Below, in pieces: positions 52,401 to 62,298 of a stretch of DNA of 64,000 nucleotides (position 1 is its first letter; every line of letters starts with the position of its first letter). The position numbers and the translations under genes are program-made. The notes under the pieces were generated by a model. The model was given only the letters and a program-made list of their open reading frames with translations. It did no database searches and was not told the origin of the DNA. This stretch comes from Desulfocarbo indianensis (lineage in GTDB: Bacteria; Desulfobacterota; Desulfarculia; Desulfarculales; Desulfarculaceae), in assembly GCA_001184205.1 (NCBI GenBank), contig LBMP01000005.1, positions 248,001 through 312,000 on the forward strand. The letters are read 5' to 3'.

Positions 52401-54080
52401 TTGGCAGCAATGGATCCCCCGGAGCGGTTTTTCAGCCAGGTAACGGTGGGAAAACTACGTTTATGGGATATGTTGGAGCAATCGCCCAAGGAGGCTCCTC
52501 CCACCCTGGAAGAACTCCTGTGGTTTTTGGATTACGTCTATATGGAAGCCGGCCTTTTGGCGGCCTACGACGCTGATTATCCCCTGGTGGAACCCCGGGA
52601 ATTGGTGCCTTCCTTTGACGCCCCCTTCATTGAATACCGGCACCTGCCCGCCTTCAGCATGCTGGTGCTGGACCGCCAGTTGAGCTACCAGGACGAAGGT
52701 TTCCAATTCGACATATTGCTCCCCGAGGGAACGCCCCCCGACGCCGGCGTGGCCGCCCAAAACCGCCAGACCCTCCGCGACCGGCTGCCCCGCAACCTGA
52801 TACCGGAGCTGGAAAAGGAACTGGGGCGCAAGGCCCCCACCCCCTTCTCCCGCTTCACCAAACTGCTGCCCCTGCTTTTCAGCATGGACCGGGGCCACGT
52901 CATCGCCAAGGGGCCGGACGGCAATTTCAGGCTGGGCGGCATCTTCGCCTCCTTCCCCTCGGATCTGGACGGCGAGATCAAACGCTTCGGCAGGCAGATC
53001 GGCAAGTTCGCGCCGGGCGACAACGAATCCTACGCCCGCAACCGCCAGTTCGTTTACCGCTTCCTGATGGAGCAATCCGGCTTTCCCATCTGCGGCGAGC
53101 GCCACACCTCGGCCGCGCTTTTTTCCCGCCGCCTCATGCGCCGCAAGGAAAGCTTCGCCATGAAGGTGCTGGGCCAAAGCGACCGCACCATCACCACCCT
53201 GACCAGCCTGGGCGGCAAGAACCATCTGCCCCGGGTGAGCAAGGTGGCCCTGGTGAGCGCCAGGGCCTGCGGCAAGGAGGGGCAAAAGCGCCTGGAGGAA
53301 GAGGGGTTCATGGTGGACCCCGCCCGCAGGACCATCATCCTGCGGGTGACCTATACCCAGCATTCTTATCACCACAACAACGTGTTGGAGGACCGTGCCC
53401 TGTCGGTTCTCGGCCAGGAGGTTATCCACCCCCAAACCGGGCAACCCCTGGAGATGGACGTTTTGGGGCTGGGGCGCGACCGCCTGCTCATGCTCAACGA
53501 CATCGTGCGCGGCGAGCACCAGGGCACCATCGTCTTCCGTGACAGCGAGGAAGTGCAGGGCACCGCCGACATGGGCAGTCGGCTGAAGTTCCTCCTGGCC
53601 TGGCTGAAAAAGCATTGGCATATCCTGGCCGATTACAGCCCGGACACCTTCGAGCGGGTCGGCAAGGTGATAAAGTCTTTCCTGGATGATCCCGACTTGC
53701 AAAAGGACTTTCAGCGCCTGCCCGATCTGCACAAGGAACTGGAAACCAGCCTGCCCAAGATGCGCATGGCCCACCGCCTGCGCCTTTTGGAAAAATTGGT
53801 GTATAACCGGGCCGACGCCAGCGGCAGAAAGCTCCAGCACGTGCACATCATTATCATCCTGGTGCACGTGCTCAGCCAGGAGGGCGACGAACTGCTGGAG
53901 ACCTTTCCCGGCGCTTTGGACAAGCTCTTGCATATCTGTGAAAAGCAGCTGGCAAACGCCTATCTCAAGCGGCGCTACTTGTCCAAGCCTCCCAAGGGGG
54001 CCCTGGAGCGGGAATTGGTGGGCCACTACCGTTTGCTGGAAAGCCTGGTGGACCGCTATTCCAAGGCGATGGAACGTTGA
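52401..54080 (+). CDS. Uncharacterised 559-residue protein
   Basis: A soluble protein that I cannot place in a family. It is rich in helices, with charged stretches (LELEKELGRKA-like), a His-rich segment THYTQHSYHHNN-like near residue 320 (actual: YTQHSYHHNN) and another at HVHIIIILVHVL (about 478). No signal peptide, Cys cluster or nucleotide motif is visible. The start is uncertain: TTG at 52401 is 12 bases after GGGAGG, and an ATG at 52410 is in frame. It precedes moaA by about 60 bases, but a functional link is not shown. Confidence 0.75.
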   Translation: MAAMDPPERFFSQVTVGKLRLWDMLEQSPKEAPPTLEELLWFLDYVYMEAGLLAAYDADYPLVEPRELVPSFDAPFIEYRHLPAFSMLVLDRQLSYQDEGFQFDILLPEGTPPDAGVAAQNRQTLRDRLPRNLIPELEKELGRKAPTPFSRFTKLLPLLFSMDRGHVIAKGPDGNFRLGGIFASFPSDLDGEIKRFGRQIGKFAPGDNESYARNRQFVYRFLMEQSGFPICGERHTSAALFSRRLMRRKESFAMKVLGQSDRTITTLTSLGGKNHLPRVSKVALVSARACGKEGQKRLEEEGFMVDPARRTIILRVTYTQHSYHHNNVLEDRALSVLGQEVIHPQTGQPLEMDVLGLGRDRLLMLNDIVRGEHQGTIVFRDSEEVQGTADMGSRLKFLLAWLKKHWHILADYSPDTFERVGKVIKSFLDDPDLQKDFQRLPDLHKELETSLPKMRMAHRLRLLEKLVYNRADASGRKLQHVHIIIILVHVLSQEGDELLETFPGALDKLLHICEKQLANAYLKRRYLSKPPKGALERELVGHYRLLESLVDRYSKAMER

Positions 54081-54138
54081 CGCCCGAGCCGGGCGGGGCT
54101 AAACTTGCCCCATCTCGCAAATGCAACACGGGCGGAAC

Positions 54139-55182
54139 ATGGCGGAAAACTCTCACATCGACCCTTCGGGGGCGCCGCGTCAGCTCATCGATCCCTTTGG
54201 TCGCCACCTGACCTACCTCCGGCTTTCGGTCACCGACCGCTGCAACCTGCGTTGCGCCTATTGCATGCCCCAGGGCGGGGTGAAAAAGCTGGCCCATGAC
54301 CAGGTGCTGACCCTGGAGGAAATCGCGCGGGTGGCCAGGCAGGCGGTGAGGTTGGGCGTGAACAAAATCCGGCTCACCGGGGGCGAGCCCTTCCTGCGCC
54401 GGGATTTGGGCGTGCTGCTCCTGGCCCTGGATTCCCTGCGCAACCGGCCCGATCTGCGCATCACCACCAACGGCATCCTCCTGGAGGAAAACCTGCCGCT
54501 CCTCAAGCGCTACGGGGTGAGCACGGTCAACATCAGCCTGGACACCCTGGACCCGGAGGCCTTCGGCGTCATAACCGGATTGGGCAGGGAAAAAGGTCCC
54601 GAGGGCCATAAAAAGGTCTGGCAATCCATCGAGGCGGCCCTGGCCGAGCAGGGCCTGGACGTGAAGCTGAACGTGGTGCTTTTGGCCGGCTTCAACGAAG
54701 ACCAGATCGAGGACTTCGCCAGGCTCAGCCAAAATCTTCCCCTGGCGGTGCGCTTCATTGAATACATGCCGGTGGGCCGCCACACCGCCTATGACAGCTC
54801 CCGCTTCATCTCCGCCGATGAGGTGCTGGAAAAGATGCGCCGCCTCGGCCCCTTGGAGGCCCTGCCCAGCCGGCCCGGCGACGGCCCGGCCCGGCGTTTC
54901 CGCCTGGCCGGGGCCAAGGGCGAATTGGGCGTGATTTCGGCGGTGAGCAGCCATTTCTGCGCGGCCTGCAACCGCTTGCGGCTTTCCGCCGAGGGCTGCC
55001 TGGTGCCCTGCCTGCTGGCGGATATCCAATTCGATATCAAGAACCTCCTGCGCGGCGGGGCCAGCGATTATGAGTTGAGCGAGGCCCTTCTGGACGCCGC
55101 GGCCTGCAAGCCCATGAACCACGGCCAAGCCTTGAGCCATCTGCAAACCGTGGGCTGTCCCATGAGCCGGCTGGGCGGCTAG
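54139..55182 (+). CDS. moaA: GTP 3',8-cyclase (molybdenum cofactor biosynthesis)
   Basis: A 347-residue radical-SAM enzyme that turns GTP into 3',8-cyclo-GTP, the first step of molybdopterin synthesis. The N-terminal cluster motif is DRCNLRCAYCMP (Cx3Cx2C), TGGEPFLRRDL follows, and the C-terminal GTP-binding cluster is FCAACNRLRLSAEGCLVPC. The chain ends in Gly-Gly as MoaA requires. The ATG at 54139 is after GGGCGGAAC; an ATG at 54121 is in frame. The molybdoenzyme at 14943-17180 in this window is a likely user of the cofactor. Confidence 0.95.
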   Translation: MAENSHIDPSGAPRQLIDPFGRHLTYLRLSVTDRCNLRCAYCMPQGGVKKLAHDQVLTLEEIARVARQAVRLGVNKIRLTGGEPFLRRDLGVLLLALDSLRNRPDLRITTNGILLEENLPLLKRYGVSTVNISLDTLDPEAFGVITGLGREKGPEGHKKVWQSIEAALAEQGLDVKLNVVLLAGFNEDQIEDFARLSQNLPLAVRFIEYMPVGRHTAYDSSRFISADEVLEKMRRLGPLEALPSRPGDGPARRFRLAGAKGELGVISAVSSHFCAACNRLRLSAEGCLVPCLLADIQFDIKNLLRGGASDYELSEALLDAAACKPMNHGQALSHLQTVGCPMSRLGG

Positions 55183-55270
55183 CTTCCGCCGGCTTTTTGC
55201 TTGAAACCCCGCGGCCAAGCGGGCTAACATGCATTGCGTCTCCACCATGAGCGAGGTAGCCTGACCGACC

Positions 55271-55651
55271 ATGAGCATTGCCGCCTGGCGCAAAATCGCT
55301 GAAGACCGCATACGCGAAGCCATCGAGCGGGGCGAGTTGAACGACCTTCCCGGCAAGGGCCAGCCCCAAAACCTGGAAGACGATTCGCACCTGCCCGAGG
55401 AGCTGCGCATGGCCTACAAGGTCCTGAAAAACGCGGGCTACACGCCGCCCGAGTTGGACGTGCGCAAGGAACTGGCCCAGGTGGAGGACCTCCTGGTGAA
55501 CGCCCCGGACGAGGCGTCCCGCTACAAGGCGCTCAAGCGCCTGAACTACCTGGCCGGCAAACTGAGCGCCATCCGGCCCCAGTCGGCCATCCTGGAAGAA
55601 CACCGTTACTCGCAACGCGTTTTGGAGAGGCTCACCCGCAAAAAGACCTGA
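55271..55651 (+). CDS. DUF1992 (DnaJC28-conserved domain) protein
   Basis: A 126-residue helical protein with the signature WRKIAEDRIREAIERGEL and DLPGKGQP, followed by ELRMAYKVLKNAGYTPPEL. These are the hallmarks of the DUF1992 domain found alone in bacteria and next to a J-domain in eukaryotes. Its molecular role is unknown. It stands between moaA and the Liv transporter genes and is probably independent of both. Confidence 0.92.
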   Translation: MSIAAWRKIAEDRIREAIERGELNDLPGKGQPQNLEDDSHLPEELRMAYKVLKNAGYTPPELDVRKELAQVEDLLVNAPDEASRYKALKRLNYLAGKLSAIRPQSAILEEHRYSQRVLERLTRKKT

Positions 55652-55699
55652 GACAACAGTGCGTAGCCTGCCGCGCTCCGCCGGGGAGGACCCAGCTTA

Positions 55700-56749
55700 A
55701 TGGACATGAAGCGCGACTATTACGAGGATATCCGCCTGCTGGACAGCGGATCCCAAATATTCTGGCTTATCGCGCTTCTCGCCGTCCTGACCGCCTTTCC
55801 TTTCTTCGCCAGCTCCTATCTGATCTACACGGTCAACCTCATGGCCATAAACGTCATCGTGGCCCTGGGGCTCAACCTTCTGGTGGGCTACACCGGCCAG
55901 ATCAGCCTGGGCCACGCCGGCTTTTTCGCCATCGGCGCCTATGGCACCCTGGTGCTCATGACCAAGCTGGGCCTGCCCTTCCCCGCGGCCCTTGTGGCCG
56001 GCGGCCTGATCTCGGCGCTTTTCGGCTTTCTTTTGGGCCTGCCCGCCCTGCGCCTGGAAGGCCCCTATCTGGCCATAGCCACCCTGGGCTTCGGCCTGAC
56101 CATCACCCAGATTCTGGGCCGCATCGACTATTTCGGCGGCCACATGGGCCTGCAAGCCCCGCCCTTGAGCGTCTTCGGCATCGAGGTCACCGGCGACGCC
56201 GGCCGCTACGCGGTGATCATGCCGGTGTGCGTGCTCCTGGCCTGGGGGCTGCGCAACCTCACCAAGACCAGGGTGGGCCGCGCCTTCGTGGCCATCCGCG
56301 ACAGCGACATCGCCGCCGAATGCATCGGGGTCAACCTCACCTATTACAAGACCCTGGCTTTCGCGGTCAGCGCCTTTTACACCGGCGTGGCCGGCGGGCT
56401 CATGGCTTTCGTGCTGGGCTTCATCAACCCCCACACCTTCAACGTGATGATATCCATCCTGTTCCTGGCCATGGTGGTGGTGGGGGGCCTGGGATCGGTG
56501 CTGGGCTCCATCATGGGCGCGGTTCTGATCTCCTGGCTGCAGATCGAGCTGAACCGCATCACCGAGCTGCCCCTTTTGGGACCGCTCCTGGAGCAGATAA
56601 GCCACAGCGTGTTCACCATAAGCGGCCTGCCCAACGTGCAATACGTGGTGTTCGGGCTGATCATGGTGGGCATAATCATTTTCGAGCCCCTGGGGCTCTA
56701 CGGCATTTGGATACGCACCAAGCTCTATTGGAGAACGTGGCCGTTTTAG
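55700..56749 (+). CDS. livM: Branched-chain amino acid-type ABC transporter permease LivM
   Basis: A 349-residue membrane protein with about nine helices. LivM landmarks are INVIVALGLNLLVGYTGQISLGHAGFFAIGAYG near the start, GLPALRLEGPYLAIATLGFG, and the EAA-like loop VGRAFVAIRDSDIAAECIGVN. It forms half of the transmembrane channel with LivH. GGGGAGG precedes the ATG. It is the first gene in the order M-H-K-G-F, unlike the more common K-H-M-G-F. Confidence 0.95.
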   Translation: MDMKRDYYEDIRLLDSGSQIFWLIALLAVLTAFPFFASSYLIYTVNLMAINVIVALGLNLLVGYTGQISLGHAGFFAIGAYGTLVLMTKLGLPFPAALVAGGLISALFGFLLGLPALRLEGPYLAIATLGFGLTITQILGRIDYFGGHMGLQAPPLSVFGIEVTGDAGRYAVIMPVCVLLAWGLRNLTKTRVGRAFVAIRDSDIAAECIGVNLTYYKTLAFAVSAFYTGVAGGLMAFVLGFINPHTFNVMISILFLAMVVVGGLGSVLGSIMGAVLISWLQIELNRITELPLLGPLLEQISHSVFTISGLPNVQYVVFGLIMVGIIIFEPLGLYGIWIRTKLYWRTWPF

Positions 56750-56824
56750 GACCGGACCATACCGTCTATTCAGGTTTTTCTCTGGGAAAACGCCGGACAA
56801 GGGCCGGCGGCTGAAAGACAAGGA

Positions 56825-57700
56825 ATGTTCAGCCAGCTCATAATAAGCGGCATCGCCATCGGCGCCACCTACGCCCTCATGGCCCTGGCCATGGTCATCA
56901 TCTACAAGACCAGCGAGGTCTTGAACTTCGCCCAGGGCGACATGGCCATGCTGAGCGCCTTCGTGGCCTATTTCATCCTGGAGGACCAGGGCCTGGGCTT
57001 CGCCGCGGCCTTTCCCCTGGCGCTGTTGTTCGCCTTTTGCCTGGGCGCGGTGCTGGAATTCGGATTCCTGCGCCGGGCCAAGGAGCCCACGGTGCTGGGG
57101 CTCATCATCATCACCCTGGGCCTGCAAATGATCCTCTACGGCCTGGCCTCCTGGCGCTGGGGCTCGGACCAGAAAAATTTCCCCTTCCCGGTGAGCGATT
57201 TCGAGGTGCACGAAATCCTGCCCGGCGCGGTGATCAGCGACCTCAACCTGGTCACCCTGGGCTGGGCCCTTTTGCTCATGCTGCTCTTGTTCGCCTTTTT
57301 CCGCTATACCAAGCTGGGCGTGGCCATGAAGGCCACCCAGCAGAACCACGTGGTGGCCCGCATCATGGGCATCAGGGTCAACCGCATCCTGATGCTCACC
57401 TGGGGCATCAGCTCCATGGTGGGCGCCTCGGCCGCCTTTTTGATCGCCTCCACCGACACCCTGGACCCCAACCTCATGTGGAACCCCCAGTTGAAGGGCT
57501 TTTCCGCGGCGGTGTTGGGCGGCATGACCTCGCTCCCCGGAGCGGTGGCCGGCGGGTTCATCCTGGGGGTAATCGAAAACCTGTTCGGCGGCTACGTGTC
57601 GGTGGAATTCAAAAGCGTGGTGGCTTTCGCGGTCATCGTGCTCATTCTTTGCGTGCGGCCCAGCGGGCTTTTCGCCCGCCATTACGTGCGCAAGGTGTAG
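56825..57700 (+). CDS. livH: Branched-chain amino acid-type ABC transporter permease LivH
   Basis: A 291-residue membrane protein with about eight helices: GIAIGATYALMALAMVIIYK at the start, LNFAQGDMAMLSAFVAY, and the cytoplasmic loop TKLGVAMKATQQNHVVARIMGI that meets the ATPase. MTSLPGAVAGGFILGVIENL is the conserved late motif. It pairs with LivM. It starts 75 bases after livM. Confidence 0.95.
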   Translation: MFSQLIISGIAIGATYALMALAMVIIYKTSEVLNFAQGDMAMLSAFVAYFILEDQGLGFAAAFPLALLFAFCLGAVLEFGFLRRAKEPTVLGLIIITLGLQMILYGLASWRWGSDQKNFPFPVSDFEVHEILPGAVISDLNLVTLGWALLLMLLLFAFFRYTKLGVAMKATQQNHVVARIMGIRVNRILMLTWGISSMVGASAAFLIASTDTLDPNLMWNPQLKGFSAAVLGGMTSLPGAVAGGFILGVIENLFGGYVSVEFKSVVAFAVIVLILCVRPSGLFARHYVRKV

Positions 57701-57911
57701 GCGCGGTGTTTCACGAGGGCCCGGCTGATTCTCATCATCTTGCATAGGCAAAACAACTTGAGAGCGCCCATCGCGCCGAGCGCGAGGGCAATCCGGCGAC
57801 AGCCGCCCCAAACCAAATAAGGGAGGAATGCTTTCCCCAGGGACGACCGCCCGCGACGGGTCCGCCACGGGAAGGCTGGCCAACGGTTACCGGGAGCAAA
57901 AGGAGGGACAC

Positions 57912-59081
57912 ATGGCGAAGAGGTTATTTCTGGCGGCGGCTCTCTTGGCCGCCTTGGCCCTGGCCGGCGGCGCCTGGGCCGGCGTGACCAAGGGCGTGAG
58001 CGACACCACCATCAAGATCGGCCAGTGGGGACCCCAGACCGGGCCGGCCGCCCTTTGGGGAGCGGTGGCCCGGGGCACCGGCGTCTATTTCCAGATGATC
58101 AACGCCGAAGGCGGCATCAACGGCCGCAAGATAGAATATTTCCTGCGCGACGACGCCTACCAGCCCGACCGCACCAAGGCCATCGTCAAGGACCTCTATG
58201 AAAACGTGGGCGTGTTCGGCTTCGCCTCCGGCGTGGGCACCTCGCCCGGCATGGCGGTGATGCCCTATCTGGTGAAGAACCAGATACCCTGGGTGGGCTC
58301 GGCCTCGGGCTCCACCCATTGGGCCTATCCGCCCAAGAAGACGATCTTCGCGGTCTACCCCAACTACCCCGACGAGGCCAAGGTTTTGGTGCGCTACGCC
58401 CTGGACACCCTGGGCAAGAAGAAGATCGGCTTCCTGTATCAGAACGACGACTACGGCAAGGGCGGACTGGAAGGGGCCCAGGCCGAGATGAAGAAACGCG
58501 GCCTCAAGCTGGCCATTGAGGTGCCCACCGAGGTCATGGACACCGATCTTTCCAGCCACGTGCTCAAGCTCAAGGAGGCGGGGGCCGACGCGGTGGTCCT
58601 GTGGCTCCTGCCCAAGCAGGCGGCCATAACCATGGGCACCGCGGCCAAGCTGGGCTACAAGCCCCAGTGGATGGCCTGCTCCACCCTTTCCGACGCCCCC
58701 CTCATGTACAAGATCACCAAGGGTCTCTGGAAAGGCGTGATCTTCGGCAACTTCGCGGAGCTGCCCGACAGCGATAACCCGCTTATGGTCAAGTATCGCA
58801 AGGCCCAGCAGGAATTCGCGCCCAAGGAGCGCTGGGGCGTGTTCTTCTACGCGGGCTTCGGATTCGTGGAGCCCATGGTGGAGGGCATCAAGCGCGCCGG
58901 GAAGGACCTCACCGTGGACAGCTTCGTGAAGGCCATGGAGACCATCAAGGACTTCCAGGGAATCTTCGGCAAGGTTACCTACGGACCGGACCGCCGCCAG
59001 GGCATCCGCCAGGTCTTCCTGGCCAAGTGCGAGGACAAGGGGCAGGCCAAGCGCCTCTCCGACTGGATCGACGCCGAATAG
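57912..59081 (+). CDS. livK: ABC transporter periplasmic substrate-binding protein (LivK-type)
   Basis: A 389-residue protein with a Sec signal (KRLFLAAALLAALALAGGAWA). The mature part opens VSDTTIKIGQWGPQTGPAA, the usual LivK-type beginning, and has AYQPDRTKAIVKDLYEN and GFLYQNDDYGKGGLEG. It captures amino acids or related amides or acids in the periplasm for LivHM. The ATG at 57912 is directly behind AGGAGGGAC; a frame open to 57828 has no such site. The ligand cannot be told from sequence. Confidence 0.94.
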   Translation: MAKRLFLAAALLAALALAGGAWAGVTKGVSDTTIKIGQWGPQTGPAALWGAVARGTGVYFQMINAEGGINGRKIEYFLRDDAYQPDRTKAIVKDLYENVGVFGFASGVGTSPGMAVMPYLVKNQIPWVGSASGSTHWAYPPKKTIFAVYPNYPDEAKVLVRYALDTLGKKKIGFLYQNDDYGKGGLEGAQAEMKKRGLKLAIEVPTEVMDTDLSSHVLKLKEAGADAVVLWLLPKQAAITMGTAAKLGYKPQWMACSTLSDAPLMYKITKGLWKGVIFGNFAELPDSDNPLMVKYRKAQQEFAPKERWGVFFYAGFGFVEPMVEGIKRAGKDLTVDSFVKAMETIKDFQGIFGKVTYGPDRRQGIRQVFLAKCEDKGQAKRLSDWIDAE

Positions 59082-59164
59082 CCGAGCAACGGGGACGGGC
59101 GCGGGGCCCGTCCCCTCCATTTCCCAAGCCGGGCCAGGGGGAAAGCCCGGCGGACAGGCCAGGC

Positions 59165-59966
59165 ATGAGCTTTTTCCAGGTCAAGGACTTGAGCATGATC
59201 TTCGGCGGCCTCACCGCCTTGAGCCAGGTGTCCCTGGAGATGGACCAGGGCTCCATCGTGGCGGTGATCGGCCCCAACGGGGCGGGCAAGACCACCCTGT
59301 TCAACTGCATCACCGGCCTTTATAAGCCCAGCTCGGGCAGCGTCAGGTTCAAGGGCCGGGAGATCGTGGGCCGCAGGCCCCACCAGATCGCGGCCCTGGG
59401 CATCGGGCGCACCTTCCAGAACATCGAGCTGTTCAGCAAGATGACCACCCTGGACAACCTGCTCCTGGGGCGGCATCTGCACATGCGAACCGGCGTGTGG
59501 AGCGGCGCCACCTTTTTCCGCCGCGGCAGCCGGGCGGCCAAAGAGGAGATCGCCCACCGGAAAAAGGTGGAGGAGATCATAGATTTTCTGGATTTGCAGC
59601 ACGCCCGCGACCGCTTCGTGGGGGGGCTGCCCTACGGCGTGCAGAAAAAGGTGGAGCTGGGCCGCGCCTTGGCCATGGAGCCCGAGCTCTTGCTCCTGGA
59701 CGAGCCGGTGGCCGGCATGAACCTGGAGGAAAAGCAGGATTTGATCTTCTGGCTGGGCGACATCCAGGCGGAATACGGCATCACCCTTTTGGTCATCGAG
59801 CACGACATGCGCCTGGTCATGGAGGTAAGCGATCAAATCATGGTGCTGAACTACGGCCAGCCCATCGCCTACGGCTCCCCCCAGGAGGTGCAGAACCATC
59901 CCGAGGTGCTGAAGGCCTATCTGGGCGACCAGGCGCCGGACGCTGATGACGGCGGGGAGGCGGCCC

Positions 59967-59974
<8 letters not shown>
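59165..59974 (+). CDS. livG: ABC transporter ATP-binding protein LivG
   Basis: A 269-residue ATPase: Walker A GPNGAGKTTLF, the LivG-type signature LPYGVQKKVELGRAL in place of LSGGQ, Walker B LLLLDEPVAGMN and switch His in LVIEHDM. A family-typical insert (about 110-150) is present. It drives transport together with LivF. The ATG at 59165 agrees with the family start; the frame opening earlier (59027) runs through non-homologous sequence. It overlaps livF by eight bases. Confidence 0.95.
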
Positions 59975-60734
<760 letters not shown>

Positions 60735-60745
60735 GGCCGGCGCTT

Positions 60746-60763
60746 CCCGCCTGGGAAGGCGGG
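60746..60763. terminator. Stem-loop after the Liv operon
   Basis: CCCGCCT (60746-60752) and AGGCGGG (60757-60763) form a seven-pair hairpin just after the livF stop. It has no T-run, and could stop transcription from both converging operons only weakly. Confidence 0.35.
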
Positions 60764-60907
60764 GCGGCCAGCCGCCGGCAGACAAGGCGTCTGGCAAGCG
60801 AGGCCCGCGGGCGCAGCCAAAGCCGCGTCAAGGCCCGAGAGCGGCCAGCAACGCAGGCTGCCGCTGGCTGGCGCAGCCGGACGCGCGGCCCTCGTTAAAT
60901 AGGCTGG

Positions 60908-62227
60908 TTAATAATAGCCGTCGATGATGTTGGCGCTGAGGGCCTGGACCAGGTCAAAGGCCTGGCGGCGCACCTGGCTGGGGCTGGGGCTGCTCAGGTC
61001 CTTGGCGAAAGACTCCTTGTCCACCTCCAGGATTTGGGTGAGCTTTTGTTGCAGGGCCTCGGTCCAGCCGCCCTCGCCCACCAGGACCTCCCGCACCTTG
61101 TCAAAGGCGGCGATCACCCTTTCGCCGAAGTTCTCGCTCATCTCCAGGCGGCCCTGCAGGGTGGCCCTGAGCCCCACCTGCCCCACCAGCCGGGAGCGGT
61201 CCTCCAGGGGGCGCGCCACCCGGTCCTTCAAGGAGGGCCGCAAGAGATCGGCGTGAGCGTCCAGGTAGCGCACCAGGTCGTTGTAGCCGGCGATCACCTG
61301 GGAAAGCTCCTGGGTTATCACCTCGGGCCCTTGGGTGACGTCCACGCTCAGGGGCGACACCGTGGAGTCCTCGATCCGGGCGATGACCCGCCCGCCGTCC
61401 AGTTCCAGGGTGTTGCCGCTTTGATCGCGCAAAGCGCCCCCCACCACGACCCGCGCGGCGCGGCGCGGCTGCACCGCGTTCAGGCCGTATTGGCCGGCGA
61501 TGCCGTTGCCCTCGGGGTCGGTCAGGTAGAAATCAGGGCCCTGGCCTTCCTCGGTGCCGGTGATTTCCAGGCGCACGGTGCGGTTCATGGGGCGGCTGCG
61601 GGGGGTTGGGTCGTAGGCGTCCTCCTCGCCGTAGACCACCTCGGCCTTCACCCGGGAATCCACGCTGCTGATGGCCATGGCCACGGTGGCCAGGAACTCC
61701 TCCTGGGTGTCCACCTGGGAGCCGCTGTTACGCACGCTGAAGTCGATCTCGTGCTCCTGGCCGTCTATGGTGAGGGTGAGGCTGTAATCGCCCTCGGCCA
61801 GGCTCACCGGCTCCACCGGGTTCTGCGGGGTGGAAAGGATGGTCTGCCCCTGGGCCGGGTGGCGGATCTCCACGGTGTAGCGGGCCGGCGACTGGGCCAG
61901 TTCGCCGGCGCCGGCGCTCAGGGCCGAGGGCTGGCTGCTCAGCGCGGTCTTGGCCCGCAGCACCAGGTCGCTCTCCGGCACGTGCAGATTGTCTATCTGG
62001 CGGGATAGCTCCTCGGCCTTGCGATAGACCGTCTCCAGCACCGCCTGCTGCTCGATCTTGCGCAGGGATTGCCGGATTTCGCTGGGATTGCCGGCAAGAT
62101 AGACGCCGGCGGCGCTGTTGGGGTCGGGCGTCTCGGCCGCGGCCGGCCTGGTCGGCGGATACACTCCGCTGGGGGTTACCAGCAAGGGGCCGTCCTTGAG
62201 GCCCTTGTATTTAATGGTTATGCCCAC
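60908..62227 (-). CDS. FliD-like (flagellar hook-associated protein 2-like) protein
   Basis: A 439-residue beta-rich protein. The middle (about 100-300) has repeated strand-turn patterns (YTVEIRHPAQGQT, YSLTLTIDGQEHEIDFSV, ARVVVGGALRDQSGNTLEL) that resemble FliD D2-D3 domains, and the following DVTQGPEVITQELSQVIAGYNDLVRYLDAHADLL is like the FliD segment before the C-terminal coil. Both ends are helical, as in axial flagellar proteins. It is shorter in its N-terminal part than classical FliD, and no other flagellar genes are in the window. It may be a divergent cap or an adhesin-like relative. Moderate certainty. Confidence 0.55.
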   Translation of the reverse strand: MGITIKYKGLKDGPLLVTPSGVYPPTRPAAAETPDPNSAAGVYLAGNPSEIRQSLRKIEQQAVLETVYRKAEELSRQIDNLHVPESDLVLRAKTALSSQPSALSAGAGELAQSPARYTVEIRHPAQGQTILSTPQNPVEPVSLAEGDYSLTLTIDGQEHEIDFSVRNSGSQVDTQEEFLATVAMAISSVDSRVKAEVVYGEEDAYDPTPRSRPMNRTVRLEITGTEEGQGPDFYLTDPEGNGIAGQYGLNAVQPRRAARVVVGGALRDQSGNTLELDGGRVIARIEDSTVSPLSVDVTQGPEVITQELSQVIAGYNDLVRYLDAHADLLRPSLKDRVARPLEDRSRLVGQVGLRATLQGRLEMSENFGERVIAAFDKVREVLVGEGGWTEALQQKLTQILEVDKESFAKDLSSPSPSQVRRQAFDLVQALSANIIDGYY

Positions 62228-62298
62228 CGCTTTCCCGTGCCGCCCTTGCTATGGATATACCCGCCCATATCTCTTATCGGCCTGAACAACGTTGGACT

